A program made the position numbers and the translations under genes. Below, piece after piece: positions 9,432-17,798 of a stretch of 64,000 nucleotides of DNA; within the stretch, counting starts at the first letter, position 1, and each line of letters begins with the position of its first letter. This DNA is from Spirosoma luteum DSM 19990. Lineage in GTDB: Bacteria; Bacteroidota; Bacteroidia; Cytophagales; Spirosomataceae. Where the stretch lies: positions 100,541-164,540 of the forward strand of contig NZ_KB893248.1 in the NCBI RefSeq assembly GCF_000374065.1, read 5' to 3'. Under the pieces are notes generated by a model that saw only the letters and a list, made by a program, of their open reading frames with translations, was not told the origin of the DNA and did no database searches.

Positions 9432-10526
9432 TTAGTAGTTGACCACGCCCCAAAAGGCTTTCTTGGGTTGGTAATTCTGGTCAAAAAGTAGGGGGTAATC
9501 CTTACGACCGGGGACGGGGAAATTATCCAGCCAGGTCGATTTATCCGATACGTTCCAGAATGTTACGCCCGTTACCGTTCCCTTATGCTTCCGGAATTGC
9601 TCAAACAGCATTTTGTACTGGGCAGCCTGTTTATCAGCCATCTCCGGGGTGAATTCGGACTTGTCCGTGTCTTTCCTCTGACGTCGCACGTGCTCCTTCG
9701 GATAAACGGACAGGTCGAGTTCGGTGATTTGTACGACCAGTCCAAGGCTGGCGAATCGATTGATAGATGCGTTTATTTCCTGAGCGGTTGGCTCATAAAT
9801 GGACCAGTGCCCCTGTAAACCCACGCCGTTGATGGGCACCTTTTTCGCTTTCAGTTTCTGGAGTAGCCGGTAGATTTTATCCTGTTTGGCTGCGTTTTCG
9901 GTATTGTAATCGTTGTAAAACAGCATGGCATTCGGGTCGGCCGCGTGCGCGTACTCGAATGCTTTTTCGATGTATTCCTCCCCCAGAATCGAATAGAACT
10001 TAGACTGACGGTAGATGTCGGTTCCTGTGTCGGGTACCGCTTCGTTGACTACATCCCAGGCGTACACTTTGCCTTTATAGCGACTCACTACGTCGGTGAT
10101 GTGCCGTTTGAGCCGCCCCAGAAGCACCTCCCGATTTACCTGCTTGCCCAATGAGTCAGTAAAAAACCACCCCGGCGTTTGATTATGCCAGCAAAGCGTG
10201 TGCCCCCGGACTTTGAGCCCATTTTTACCGGCAAAGTCAACGATGGCATCCGCATCCTGCCAGAAATAGGTATTCTCCTGCGGATGGATAGGCCCCATTT
10301 TCATCGCGTTTTCGGGCGTAACGCTACTGAATTGTCGAACAATCAGTTCTGCTTCCGGCCCCGTTAGGTTGCGGGGTGCTACGGCTACACCAACAGGAAA
10401 GTAATTTTTATAGGCTTCCCGTAAGGTTTTATCCGCTACAGCACCAGAGGGTTTGATTTGGGCACTAATCAGGATAAGGCTGCACAGAATGGCTGTCAGG
10501 CCAACGGTTTTTTGTATTGTTTTCAT
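9432..10526 (-). CDS. GH10 endo-1,4-beta-xylanase
   Basis: This 364-residue single-domain enzyme has a signal peptide (about residues 1-22). The GH10 TIM barrel carries the acid/base glutamate E162 in WDVVNEAVP and the nucleophile E269 in QITELDLS. The substrate-binding motifs SVTPENAMKMG and GHTLCWHNQTP are also present. It cleaves internal xylan bonds with retention. There is no carbohydrate-binding module. It lies 81 bp upstream of the sigma gene on the same strand, behind its own 600-bp leader that contains a candidate xylose-regulator operator, so it may respond both to the sigma system and to free xylose. Confidence 0.96.
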   Translation of the reverse strand: MKTIQKTVGLTAILCSLILISAQIKPSGAVADKTLREAYKNYFPVGVAVAPRNLTGPEAELIVRQFSSVTPENAMKMGPIHPQENTYFWQDADAIVDFAGKNGLKVRGHTLCWHNQTPGWFFTDSLGKQVNREVLLGRLKRHITDVVSRYKGKVYAWDVVNEAVPDTGTDIYRQSKFYSILGEEYIEKAFEYAHAADPNAMLFYNDYNTENAAKQDKIYRLLQKLKAKKVPINGVGLQGHWSIYEPTAQEINASINRFASLGLVVQITELDLSVYPKEHVRRQRKDTDKSEFTPEMADKQAAQYKMLFEQFRKHKGTVTGVTFWNVSDKSTWLDNFPVPGRKDYPLLFDQNYQPKKAFWGVVNY

Positions 10527-10710
10527 CGTGTTAAGCTATGTTTTCCGTCACTTTATAAATTTTCGTACTCATTATTTCCTGTAGCTCAGGCCGGGTCCGA
10601 TGGTCGACGAAGTATAAACGCCTGTTCATTCCTGTCGTTAGCTATCAAAACCAGAAAAGGTCTTTCAGGTAGCTGCCCGATCATGACTTGAACAGGTACC
10701 TTATGCAATG

Positions 10711-10725
10711 GTGTCTTTTTGACAC
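10711..10725. promoter_or_regulatory. Candidate xylose-regulator operator upstream of GH10 xylanase
   Basis: A perfect palindrome GTGTC-TTTTT-GACAC lies about 185 bp upstream of the GH10 start. Its TGTC-N5-GACAC core has the same spacing as the palindrome upstream of xylA at 15764-15777. I infer that both bind the Nudix-type regulator encoded at 15854-16555. Confidence 0.5.
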
Positions 10726-10737
10726 TATTACGGGGAT

Positions 10738-10768
10738 AAAAAAAGAGCATTTTGCTTAACTATGCTCT
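10738..10768 (-). terminator. Rho-independent terminator
   Basis: Read on the minus strand, a 7-bp stem (AGAGCAT/ATGCTCT, 10744-10750 with 10762-10768) is followed directly by seven T residues. It lies in the 629-bp gap between the Gfo/Idh gene and the GH10 gene and would stop readthrough from the xylose operon. The gap also holds the 11079-11115 hairpin and the 10711 palindrome; I saw no gene in it. Confidence 0.75.
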
Positions 10769-11078
10769 GTAGTGATCACCTTATCGGAAGAAGCCTGCCT
10801 ATCGCTTACTACGTAACGTCACTCGATTGCTCTATAAGAGAAACAACGTATCTCCATTACCCTGGTTTGCTGCTCTAATAGAGAATACAATTTTACAATG
10901 AAATAGTTATAATAACTAAACTTATTTTACCCGTTTCTGATTCTATTTTACCATTTCTATTTATTGCCTCAATGGCCGGACAAACAACTCCGCCAGGCTG
11001 GGACAGACACTGATCTAACACCCGGTTATCGGCCTCGATAAAGAGCCAGTGGGTCTAAGTCTGCTTATGAACGGCTGA

Positions 11079-11115
11079 AAATGGGTCAAACGACACTAAG
11101 TCATTTGACCCATTT
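11079..11115 (-). terminator. Long hairpin after the Gfo/Idh gene
   Basis: A perfect 12-bp stem (11079-11090 with 11104-11115, core GGGTCAAA/TTTGACCC) has a 13-nt loop. It starts 41 bp beyond the oxidoreductase stop codon and ends in TTTT on the minus strand. It is probably the primary terminator of the xylA-transketolase-oxidoreductase operon, with the 10738-10768 structure as a second stop. Confidence 0.65.
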
Positions 11116-11155
11116 GTACTATTCATGCACACCCCGTCTGGGATTCTATTTCGTT

Positions 11156-12322
11156 TTACACCTCAAAAGGAGTCCATTTCTCACTACTCTGGTGGCTTTT
11201 TATGACATTGTCAATGAAGGCCATACCCCGAATTCCTTCGTTCACCGAGGGGTAATCCAGTGCTTCTTCCGAAGGGGTAGTGCCGTCGATACGCGCTGCC
11301 AGTACCTGAGAAAAATTCCGGTATAAATTCCCGAATGCTTCCAGGTATCCTTCCGGATGCCCACCCGGTGTGCGGCTGCTTTGAATAGCGTAGGAGGACA
11401 GGTAGTTGCCGTAGCCCGTACCGGTCCGGTAAATCTGGGTCGGCTTACCCTGCCATTTTACGAGCAACGTATTCGGCTCCTGCTGCGCCCATTCGACGCC
11501 CCCTTTTTCGCCGTAAACCCGGATTTTTAGGGCGTTTTCTTCGCCAGCTGCTACCTGAGAGGCCATTAGTACCCCGGTTGCTCCCTGCTCAAATTTTAGT
11601 AGTACATTACCGTCATCGTCCAGGGCGCGGCCTTCCACCATAATCGACAGGTGGGCGCACAGGTCCGTAATTTTCAGGCCGGAAATGTACTCCGCCAGGT
11701 GAGCCGCGTGGGTACCGATATCGCCCATGCAGCCACTTTTGCCGGACTTTGTGGGGTCGGTACGCCAGGCAGCCTGTGCATTGCCCTCCCGTTCCGTGAG
11801 TTGACTGAGCCAGCCCTGCGGGTACTCTACCCATACTTTGCGAATCTTGCCCAGTTCACCAGCCTGAATCATCTGCCGCGCCTGCTTCACCATGGGATAA
11901 CCCGAATAGGTATGCGTCAGCAGTAAGAGCAGGCCGGTTTCTTCCACCTTCTGCTTTAGTTGCCGGGCTTCATCGAGGGTGAAGGCGATTGGTTTTTCAA
12001 TTACCACGTGAAAGCCTTTTTCCAGCGCGAGCATAGCCGGGGCGAAGTGAGCGAAGTTCGGCGTAACGATGGTCACGAAGTCCATGCGCTGCTCAGCCGG
12101 TAGTTGGCTCTCTTTCTCCAGCATGTCCTGATAAGTCAGGTAGCTGCGTTCGGCGGGTAAAAACAAAGACTGAGCACTGGCCATCGCAACGTCCGGGTTG
12201 ATGCTGAGGGCACCACAAACCAGTTCTATGGTACTATCCAGGTTGGCGGCATGGCGGTGGATAGCGCCAATAAATGCATCTTTACCTCCGCCAATCATGC
12301 CCATTCGCAATTTTCTGTTCAT
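11156..12322 (-). CDS. Gfo/Idh/MocA family NAD(P)-dependent oxidoreductase
   Basis: From the ATG at 12322 the protein has 388 residues; an in-frame ATG at 12343 adds seven. The N-terminal Rossmann fold opens with GMIGGGKDAFIGAIHR and carries the family EKP motif (VVIEKPIAFT), whose lysine is catalytic. The C-terminal alpha/beta domain holds GDIGTHAAH with the usual catalytic-region Asp and His. Members oxidise or reduce sugars and inositols; the substrate cannot be read from the sequence. It is the last gene of a minus-strand operon with the split transketolase and xylose isomerase, so a pentose-derived sugar is a fair guess. Confidence 0.9.
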   Translation of the reverse strand: MNRKLRMGMIGGGKDAFIGAIHRHAANLDSTIELVCGALSINPDVAMASAQSLFLPAERSYLTYQDMLEKESQLPAEQRMDFVTIVTPNFAHFAPAMLALEKGFHVVIEKPIAFTLDEARQLKQKVEETGLLLLLTHTYSGYPMVKQARQMIQAGELGKIRKVWVEYPQGWLSQLTEREGNAQAAWRTDPTKSGKSGCMGDIGTHAAHLAEYISGLKITDLCAHLSIMVEGRALDDDGNVLLKFEQGATGVLMASQVAAGEENALKIRVYGEKGGVEWAQQEPNTLLVKWQGKPTQIYRTGTGYGNYLSSYAIQSSRTPGGHPEGYLEAFGNLYRNFSQVLAARIDGTTPSEEALDYPSVNEGIRGMAFIDNVIKSHQSSEKWTPFEV

Positions 12323-12390
12323 TTGGTTTAGGGGTTTCGTCAACTTCCCGGCACTGGCTAACCAGAGCCCGTCATTGACCGGTTTATTAC

Positions 12391-13347
12391 TTATTTTTTT
12401 CGTTGAATAACGGCCAGCGCTTTGGCCACAATCGAAGCCGCTGTCAGACCGTATTTTTCCATGAGTTGTTCGGGCGTACCGCTTTCTCCAAATGAATCAT
12501 TGACGGCTACCATGTCCAGCGGGGCTGGATAATTCAGCGATAATACCTGCGCCACACTGTCGCCCAAACCACCATTCATCTGGTGCTCTTCGGCGGTTAC
12601 GGCACAACCCGTTTTACGAACAGATTGTAGAATCGCTTCCTTATCCAGCGGTTTGATGGTGTGGATGTTGATAATTTCGGCTTCGATACCCTGCTCGGCC
12701 AGTAGTTTACCCGCTTCCAGCGCCTGCCAGACCAGATGGCCCGTGGCAAATATAGAAACGTCCGGCCCTTCATTCAGCACAATTGCTTTTCCAATCTCAA
12801 AAATCTGGTCGGCGGGGGTGAAGTTGGGCACCACGGGGCGACCAAATCGCAGGTAAACCGGTCCTTCGTAATCGGCGATGGCTATGGTAGCAGCCCTGGT
12901 CTGGTTAAAATCGCAGGGGTTAATAACGGTCATGCCCGGCAGGGATTTCATCATGCCGATGTCTTCCAGTATCTGGTGCGTAGCCCCGTCTTCGCCAAGG
13001 GTCAGCCCCGCGTGCGACACGCAGATTTTGACATTCTTGCCGGAGTAGGCCACCGCCTGCCGAATCTGGTCGTACACCCGGCTCGACCCAAAGTTGGCAA
13101 AAGTGGTGGCAAAGGGAATCAGACCGCTCAGAGTGAGGCCAGCCGCTACGCCAATCATGTTGGCTTCGGCAATGCCGCACTGGATGAACCGGTCGGGGTT
13201 TTCTTTAATGAACGTATCCAGCTTGAGCGAAGCCACCAGGTCGGCGCACAGCGCTACCACATCGGAATTGGTTCGGCCGAGTTCGGCCATGCCCGCGCCG
13301 AAGCCGGAGCGGGTATCTTTCTTTTCAGTAAATGTGTATGTTTTCAT
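12391..13347 (-). CDS. Transketolase, C-terminal subunit
   Basis: This 318-residue protein has the transketolase pyrimidine-binding domain (about residues 5-165, with GIAEANMIGVAAGL holding the glutamate that activates thiamine diphosphate). The C-terminal transketolase domain follows (about 185-310). It pairs with the N-terminal subunit encoded 9 bp upstream to make one active transketolase. The enzyme moves two-carbon units between xylulose 5-phosphate and aldoses in the pentose phosphate pathway. The split form is a recognised variant, not a broken gene: both halves are intact and have their own start codons. Confidence 0.94.
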   Translation of the reverse strand: MKTYTFTEKKDTRSGFGAGMAELGRTNSDVVALCADLVASLKLDTFIKENPDRFIQCGIAEANMIGVAAGLTLSGLIPFATTFANFGSSRVYDQIRQAVAYSGKNVKICVSHAGLTLGEDGATHQILEDIGMMKSLPGMTVINPCDFNQTRAATIAIADYEGPVYLRFGRPVVPNFTPADQIFEIGKAIVLNEGPDVSIFATGHLVWQALEAGKLLAEQGIEAEIINIHTIKPLDKEAILQSVRKTGCAVTAEEHQMNGGLGDSVAQVLSLNYPAPLDMVAVNDSFGESGTPEQLMEKYGLTAASIVAKALAVIQRKK

Positions 13348-13356
13348 GGGGGAGCC

Positions 13357-14214
13357 TTAATAATCGCCGAGGGTTTCGTCCAGTTGAGCCAACGCAGCGG
13401 TCAACTGCTCGTTGTTAGGAGCCGTGCCGTGCCATTTGTGGGTGTGCATCATAAAATCAACGCCCTGCCCCATCTCCGTTTTCATGATAATGCAAACGGG
13501 AACGCCCTTCCCACCGGCTGCGTGAGCCTTGGCCAGTGTGGTTACTACGTCATCCAGGTCGTTGCCATCCATGTGCAATACCTTCCAGCCAAATGCTTCG
13601 TATTTAACGCCCAGGTCGCGGTTGTTCAGAACCACATCCGTAGGGCCATCGATTTGCTGACCGTTGAAGTCGATGACAGCAATCAGGTTATCCAGTTTCC
13701 GGTGGGGAATAAAGGCAGCGGCTTCCCATATCTGACCTTCCTGCTGTTCGCCATCGCCCATCAGGCAATACACCCGGTGTGAATCATTCCGAATTTTTTT
13801 GCCGTAAGCAGCGCCGGCCGCAGCCGAAAGTCCCTGCCCCAGCGACCCGGAAGCAATCCGGATACCGGGCAAATGCTCGGCCGTGGCCGGGTGACCCTGT
13901 AGCCGGGAATCCAGCTTACGGAACGTTGCCAGTTCGCTGACGGGGAAGTAGCCCCGGCGAGCCAGAACGGAATACAGCACCGGCGAGATGTGGCCGTTAG
14001 ACAGGAAGAACATATCCTCCCCCGTGCCGCTCATATCGAACACCACCGAATCCGTCCCGTCTGTTTTCAGCTTCATCGTCTGAAAATAGAGGCTTACCAA
14101 CAAATCCGTACAGCCAAGTGAGCCACCCGGATGCCCGGATGCCACACCATGTACCATCCGGACAATGTCCCGGCGTACCTGAGAAGCTACTTTTTTTAAC
14201 TCGTCCGTTTTCAT
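13357..14214 (-). CDS. Transketolase, N-terminal subunit
   Basis: From ATG 14214 (MKTDELKKV) this has 285 residues; ATG 14235 would add seven. It is the diphosphate-binding half of transketolase, with HPGGSLGCTDLL, the GHISP segment and the thiamine-diphosphate motif starting GDGEQQEGQIWEAA and ending in an Asn-rich DFNG. It works with the C-terminal subunit immediately downstream. Lying directly after xylA, it links xylose entry to the pentose phosphate pathway. No xylulokinase is visible in the window, so xylulose must be phosphorylated by a kinase encoded elsewhere. Confidence 0.94.
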   Translation of the reverse strand: MKTDELKKVASQVRRDIVRMVHGVASGHPGGSLGCTDLLVSLYFQTMKLKTDGTDSVVFDMSGTGEDMFFLSNGHISPVLYSVLARRGYFPVSELATFRKLDSRLQGHPATAEHLPGIRIASGSLGQGLSAAAGAAYGKKIRNDSHRVYCLMGDGEQQEGQIWEAAAFIPHRKLDNLIAVIDFNGQQIDGPTDVVLNNRDLGVKYEAFGWKVLHMDGNDLDDVVTTLAKAHAAGGKGVPVCIIMKTEMGQGVDFMMHTHKWHGTAPNNEQLTAALAQLDETLGDY

Positions 14215-14279
14215 GCGTTTCCTTTTTGTAATCACTTGAGAATTTTGCCAGACCGGACTATCGGTCTGGCAAAATTGGG

Positions 14280-15611
14280 TTAAATGTATTGATTAATGAT
14301 GCTTTCGAGCCATTCCTGTTTGCCACTACGCAGTTGCGGTTCACCGTTTTGGAAGGTATAGGTTCGCAGGTCTTCCAGCGATAGTTTCCCCTCTTCGAAC
14401 GCTTTCCCCTGGCCCTTATCGAACGATGCGTAACGCTCGGTGCGAAACTTGAGGTAATCGGATTCTTTCAGTATCGTGTCGGCTACGATGAACGCGCGGG
14501 CAAAAGCATCCATGCCGCTGATGTGGGCCACAAACAGGTCTTCCAGGTCCGTTGAGTTCCGGCGTACTTTCGCATCGAAATTGATACCACCGGGTTTGAT
14601 ACCCCCGGCCTGATGAATCACCAGAGTTGCTTCGATGAGTTCGTACAGGTTGATGGGGAACTGGTCCGTATCCCAGCCGTTCTGATTGTCGCCCCGGTTA
14701 GCATCAATACTGCCCAGCATACCGGCATCAGCCGCCACCTGTAGTTCATGATCGAAGGTATGACCGGCCAGTGTGGCGTGGTTAACTTCTATGTTTAGCT
14801 GGAAATCTTTATCCAGCCCGTACTGCCGCAGAAAACCAATTACCGTGGCCGCGTCGTAATCGTACTGGTGTTTAGTGGGCTCCATGGGCTTTGGTTCGAT
14901 GAAGAACGTGCCGGTGAAGCCCTGCTTACGGGCGTAGTCGCGGGCCATGGTTAGAAACCGGGCCAGGTGCTCCACTTCGCGCTGCATATTGGTGTTGAGC
15001 AGTGACATATAGCCTTCCCGGCCACCCCAGAAAACGTAGTTCTCGCCACCCAGCGCAATGGTTGCATCGATGGCGTTTTTAACCTGCGTACCGGCGTAGG
15101 CCAGCACCGAAAAATCGGGATTAGTTGATGCGCCGTTCATGTAGCGCGGATTTGAAAACACGTTGGCTGTGCCCCACAGCAGTTTTACTCCGCTTTCTTT
15201 CTGTTTCTGCTGGCCATAGTCAACAATGGCCTGTAGCCGCTTTTCGTAATCGCCAGCCGACGGGCCTTCGTCTACCAGGTCGATGTCGTGAAAACAGTAG
15301 TACGGCGCCCCCATTTTGGTGATAAATTCGAAGGCTGCATCCATCTTCAATCGGGCACGAACGTTGGCGTCATTATCCTGGTCCCAGGCAAAATCGCGGG
15401 TGCCGGGTCCGAAGGGGTCACCACCGGTTCCGCAGAAGGTATGCCAGTAGCTGATAGAAAAGCGGAGTTGTTCCCGCAGGGTTCTGCCACCTACTACCAG
15501 TTCGGGGTTGTACCATTTGAACGCTAACGGATTTTTAGATTTAGGGCCTTCGTACCCAATAGCGCCAATACCCTTGAAGTATTCCTGGTCGCCTAACGTG
15601 ATTGCTGACAT
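14280..15611 (-). CDS. xylA: Xylose isomerase
   Basis: From ATG 15611 ([12 protein letters not shown]) the protein has 443 residues, the usual length for the long type-II enzyme. It converts D-xylose to D-xylulose using two divalent metals. Visible active-site features are YYCFHDID (H108 and D111), the metal-ligand stretch [31 protein letters not shown] and [19 protein letters not shown]. An in-frame ATG at 15659 would add 16 residues that do not look like the family. The 242 bp upstream hold two candidate regulator sites. It is first in an operon with the two transketolase genes and the Gfo/Idh gene. Confidence 0.97.
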   Translation of the reverse strand: MSAITLGDQEYFKGIGAIGYEGPKSKNPLAFKWYNPELVVGGRTLREQLRFSISYWHTFCGTGGDPFGPGTRDFAWDQDNDANVRARLKMDAAFEFITKMGAPYYCFHDIDLVDEGPSAGDYEKRLQAIVDYGQQKQKESGVKLLWGTANVFSNPRYMNGASTNPDFSVLAYAGTQVKNAIDATIALGGENYVFWGGREGYMSLLNTNMQREVEHLARFLTMARDYARKQGFTGTFFIEPKPMEPTKHQYDYDAATVIGFLRQYGLDKDFQLNIEVNHATLAGHTFDHELQVAADAGMLGSIDANRGDNQNGWDTDQFPINLYELIEATLVIHQAGGIKPGGINFDAKVRRNSTDLEDLFVAHISGMDAFARAFIVADTILKESDYLKFRTERYASFDKGQGKAFEEGKLSLEDLRTYTFQNGEPQLRSGKQEWLESIINQYI

Positions 15612-15741
15612 GAACTGACTTGTTTTTATGCGTTGGTTAATTGTACGTGTGATTGCCACTGGTCGAAGGCTTCGGCGTGAGTGGCCTGTGTCGTAAGTTT
15701 CGGTTTAGCGGTATCCTACGGGTAATGAATAATTGATGTAA

Positions 15742-15781
15742 AAGTGACACTTATTTTATTCAATGTCAATATGACACTTAT
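15742..15781. promoter_or_regulatory. Candidate double operator upstream of xylA
   Basis: Two palindromes lie between the regulator gene and xylA: AAGTGACACTT (15742-15752) and TGTCAATATGACA (15764-15776). Both overlap direct copies of TGACACTTAT set 27 bp apart (15745-15754 and 15772-15781). The second palindrome has the TGTC-N5-GACAC form also found upstream of the GH10 xylanase. It sits about 130-170 bp upstream of the xylA start, where it could overlap the promoter. Binding by the neighbouring Nudix-type regulator is inferred. Confidence 0.55.
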
Positions 15782-15853
15782 CTTTTTTTAGAAATTTCCG
15801 TATCCTTTAGTCAGGATTAAAGCGGTATGCAACACGATGGGTTGGCTACGAGG

Positions 15854-16555
15854 CTAAAGGCCAAGTTCTGAATTGGGGATGAAGTTCAGGAAAGAGTTGG
15901 TTATTGCCTGGTATTTGCACCTGTCAACCTGATAATAATAAGCGCCCCGGCGGGAGAAGCCCTTCTGCTTCTCATCCAGTTTGATGAGCAGATCGGTGGA
16001 GAGAATCTTGCGGCTAAAATTCCGTTTGTCGAATTCAGTATTGTAAATAGCGTCGTACAGTTTCTTGAGCTGGGGGATGGTGAATTTGTCGGGAAGCAGT
16101 TCAAGGCCGATTGGGTGCTGGGCGGCTTTGTAGCGCAGGCGTTTTATAGCCAGCTCAACCATATCCCCGTGGTCGAATAACAGCGTGGGCAAATCGTAGA
16201 TTGAAAACCAGCGGGCCTGAAACTCTCCCGAAATTTTCGTTTCGTAATCGGCGATCCGGACGAGGGAGAAATAAGCAACCGATATGGTTCGGACGATGGG
16301 GTCGCGGTGGGGATCCCCAAAGGTGTACAACTGCTCCAGATACACGTTGGTCAGGCGCGTCAGGTCAAACAGAATTCGGGCTGCCGCCTGTTCCAGCCCT
16401 TCGTCGGGCCGCAGCCATCCCCCCATCAGCGACCAGGTTCTTTCTTCTACCCCCCGTTTTACGAGCAGAACTTTTAACATCTCGCCATCGAAACCGAATA
16501 TGATTGAATCTAAGGCCAGTAAATAAGGTTGCTGCTGTGTATATTGATCTAACAT
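15854..16555 (-). CDS. Nudix-fold transcriptional regulator (NrtR/AraR-like), probable xylose regulator
   Basis: From ATG 16555 (MLDQYTQQQP) the protein has 233 residues. Residues 10-140 form a Nudix fold, but the Nudix box is degenerate: G46 and E52 are kept, while the catalytic RE...EE positions read R60-I61 and D64-L65, so hydrolysis is unlikely. The C-terminal part (about 150-215, with FTIPQLKKLYDAIYNTEFDK and NFSRKIL) is the winged helix typical of NrtR-type regulators. In Bacteroidota such proteins sense sugars, AraR being the known case. Its place next to xylA suggests it senses xylose. It may be co-regulated through the palindromes at 15742-15781. Confidence 0.88.
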   Translation of the reverse strand: MLDQYTQQQPYLLALDSIIFGFDGEMLKVLLVKRGVEERTWSLMGGWLRPDEGLEQAAARILFDLTRLTNVYLEQLYTFGDPHRDPIVRTISVAYFSLVRIADYETKISGEFQARWFSIYDLPTLLFDHGDMVELAIKRLRYKAAQHPIGLELLPDKFTIPQLKKLYDAIYNTEFDKRNFSRKILSTDLLIKLDEKQKGFSRRGAYYYQVDRCKYQAITNSFLNFIPNSELGL

Positions 16556-16712
16556 TCGGTGGTACTTGTTACGCCAGATATTGCCCACGAAGGTAATCAA
16601 TAGATTTTTTCGCTGACATATTCCCATCTCTTTCTCTAGTTTGGCATACCAACACCTTGGCCAGAATTGACTACCCGCTCGTAACCTTTATGTTAGGTGT
16701 TTGCGGCCTGGG

Positions 16713-17744
16713 TCAAATCCCTTTTTTTAGCGATGATTTCCGGATAACGAGGTCAGACCGGATAATAATGGTACTTATATCATTAAGAGTCGAAAGGCCC
16801 CGCAGGTGATTGGTTAAATGACGGGCTGCCACTTCACCCATTTCTGTGCCAGGGTAGTTTATCGTTGTGAGTTGAGGCTCGATAATTTTTCCAATGGTGT
16901 CATTGTTAAACCCTACAATGGCAATATCATCCGGAATATTGAGACCATACTCTTTTAGGGTTTTCATGCAAACCGCAGCTGAAAAGTCATTGGTGAAGAA
17001 GGCCCCGTCTGGCATGGGGGTCATTTTCAGTATTTGTAAAGCCGCTTCATTACCGCTCTGTTCGCTCAAATCTTTGATGAGAACGTACTTGCTGTTGAAG
17101 GGTATTCCATTGGCAGAAAGGGCATCTTTATAGCCTTTATGGCGTCGCTCATACACATTTCGCTGCAAGTTGGCGGTCACTAATACAATTCGTTCACACC
17201 CCTGATCGATCAGATGCTGGGTAGCCTGATAACCACCACTGTAATTATCAATGATAACTTTTGTACTGGCTGATTTTTCTTCAACCCGGTCGATGTATAC
17301 CACAGGGATACCCTTTTCCTCAAATTGTTTGAAATGATCCAGGCCTTTCGTCTCCAAGGATAACGACGCAATCAGACCGTCTACCCGTTTGTGAAAAAGG
17401 TTGAGCGCATTGGCGGCTTCTTTCTCGAAGCTTTCCGATGAGTGCGCAATTAGGATGTCGTATCCGGTTTTGTAGGTAACCCGTTCAATGCCAGCCAGGA
17501 CGGACGTAATAAAACTGCTATTCAACTCATGCACGATGACTCCAATCGTGTTCGTTTTTTGTTTGCGCAGGCTGCTCGCAAATGTATTGTGCCGGTACCC
17601 CAGTTCGCGGGCTGCTTCGTGAATACGCTCCCGTGTTTTTAAATTTATGGTCGGGTTGTCTTGTAAGCCACGGCTAACGGTTGATGAGGAAAGTTGTAGT
17701 TTTTGGGCAATATCGTATATGGTAATTTCCTTTCTGGTTTCCAT
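16713..17744 (-). CDS. LacI family transcriptional regulator
   Basis: This 343-residue protein has an N-terminal LacI helix-turn-helix (ITIYDIAQKLQLSSSTVSRG, about residues 8-27) and hinge helix. The periplasmic-binding-protein-like effector domain starts near NTIGVIVHELNSSFITSVLAG. It is intact, with the usual C-terminal IIIRSDLVIRKS ending. It lies between the xylose genes and the second SusCD locus. A classical LacI-type operator lies upstream of that susC at 26473-26488, which makes this protein a candidate regulator of that uptake system. The effector is unknown. Confidence 0.93.
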   Translation of the reverse strand: METRKEITIYDIAQKLQLSSSTVSRGLQDNPTINLKTRERIHEAARELGYRHNTFASSLRKQKTNTIGVIVHELNSSFITSVLAGIERVTYKTGYDILIAHSSESFEKEAANALNLFHKRVDGLIASLSLETKGLDHFKQFEEKGIPVVYIDRVEEKSASTKVIIDNYSGGYQATQHLIDQGCERIVLVTANLQRNVYERRHKGYKDALSANGIPFNSKYVLIKDLSEQSGNEAALQILKMTPMPDGAFFTNDFSAAVCMKTLKEYGLNIPDDIAIVGFNNDTIGKIIEPQLTTINYPGTEMGEVAARHLTNHLRGLSTLNDISTIIIRSDLVIRKSSLKKGI

Positions 17745-17798
17745 GGTAATTGGAATGGTAGTATGTAAACCCGGGTGAAAAGTAGAATGCTGATGATG

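Noticed and set aside
12736..13782. A 348-codon open frame on the plus strand
   Set aside because: It is antisense to the two transketolase genes, which have clear motifs. The plus-strand translation shows no domain, and long antisense frames are common at this base composition.
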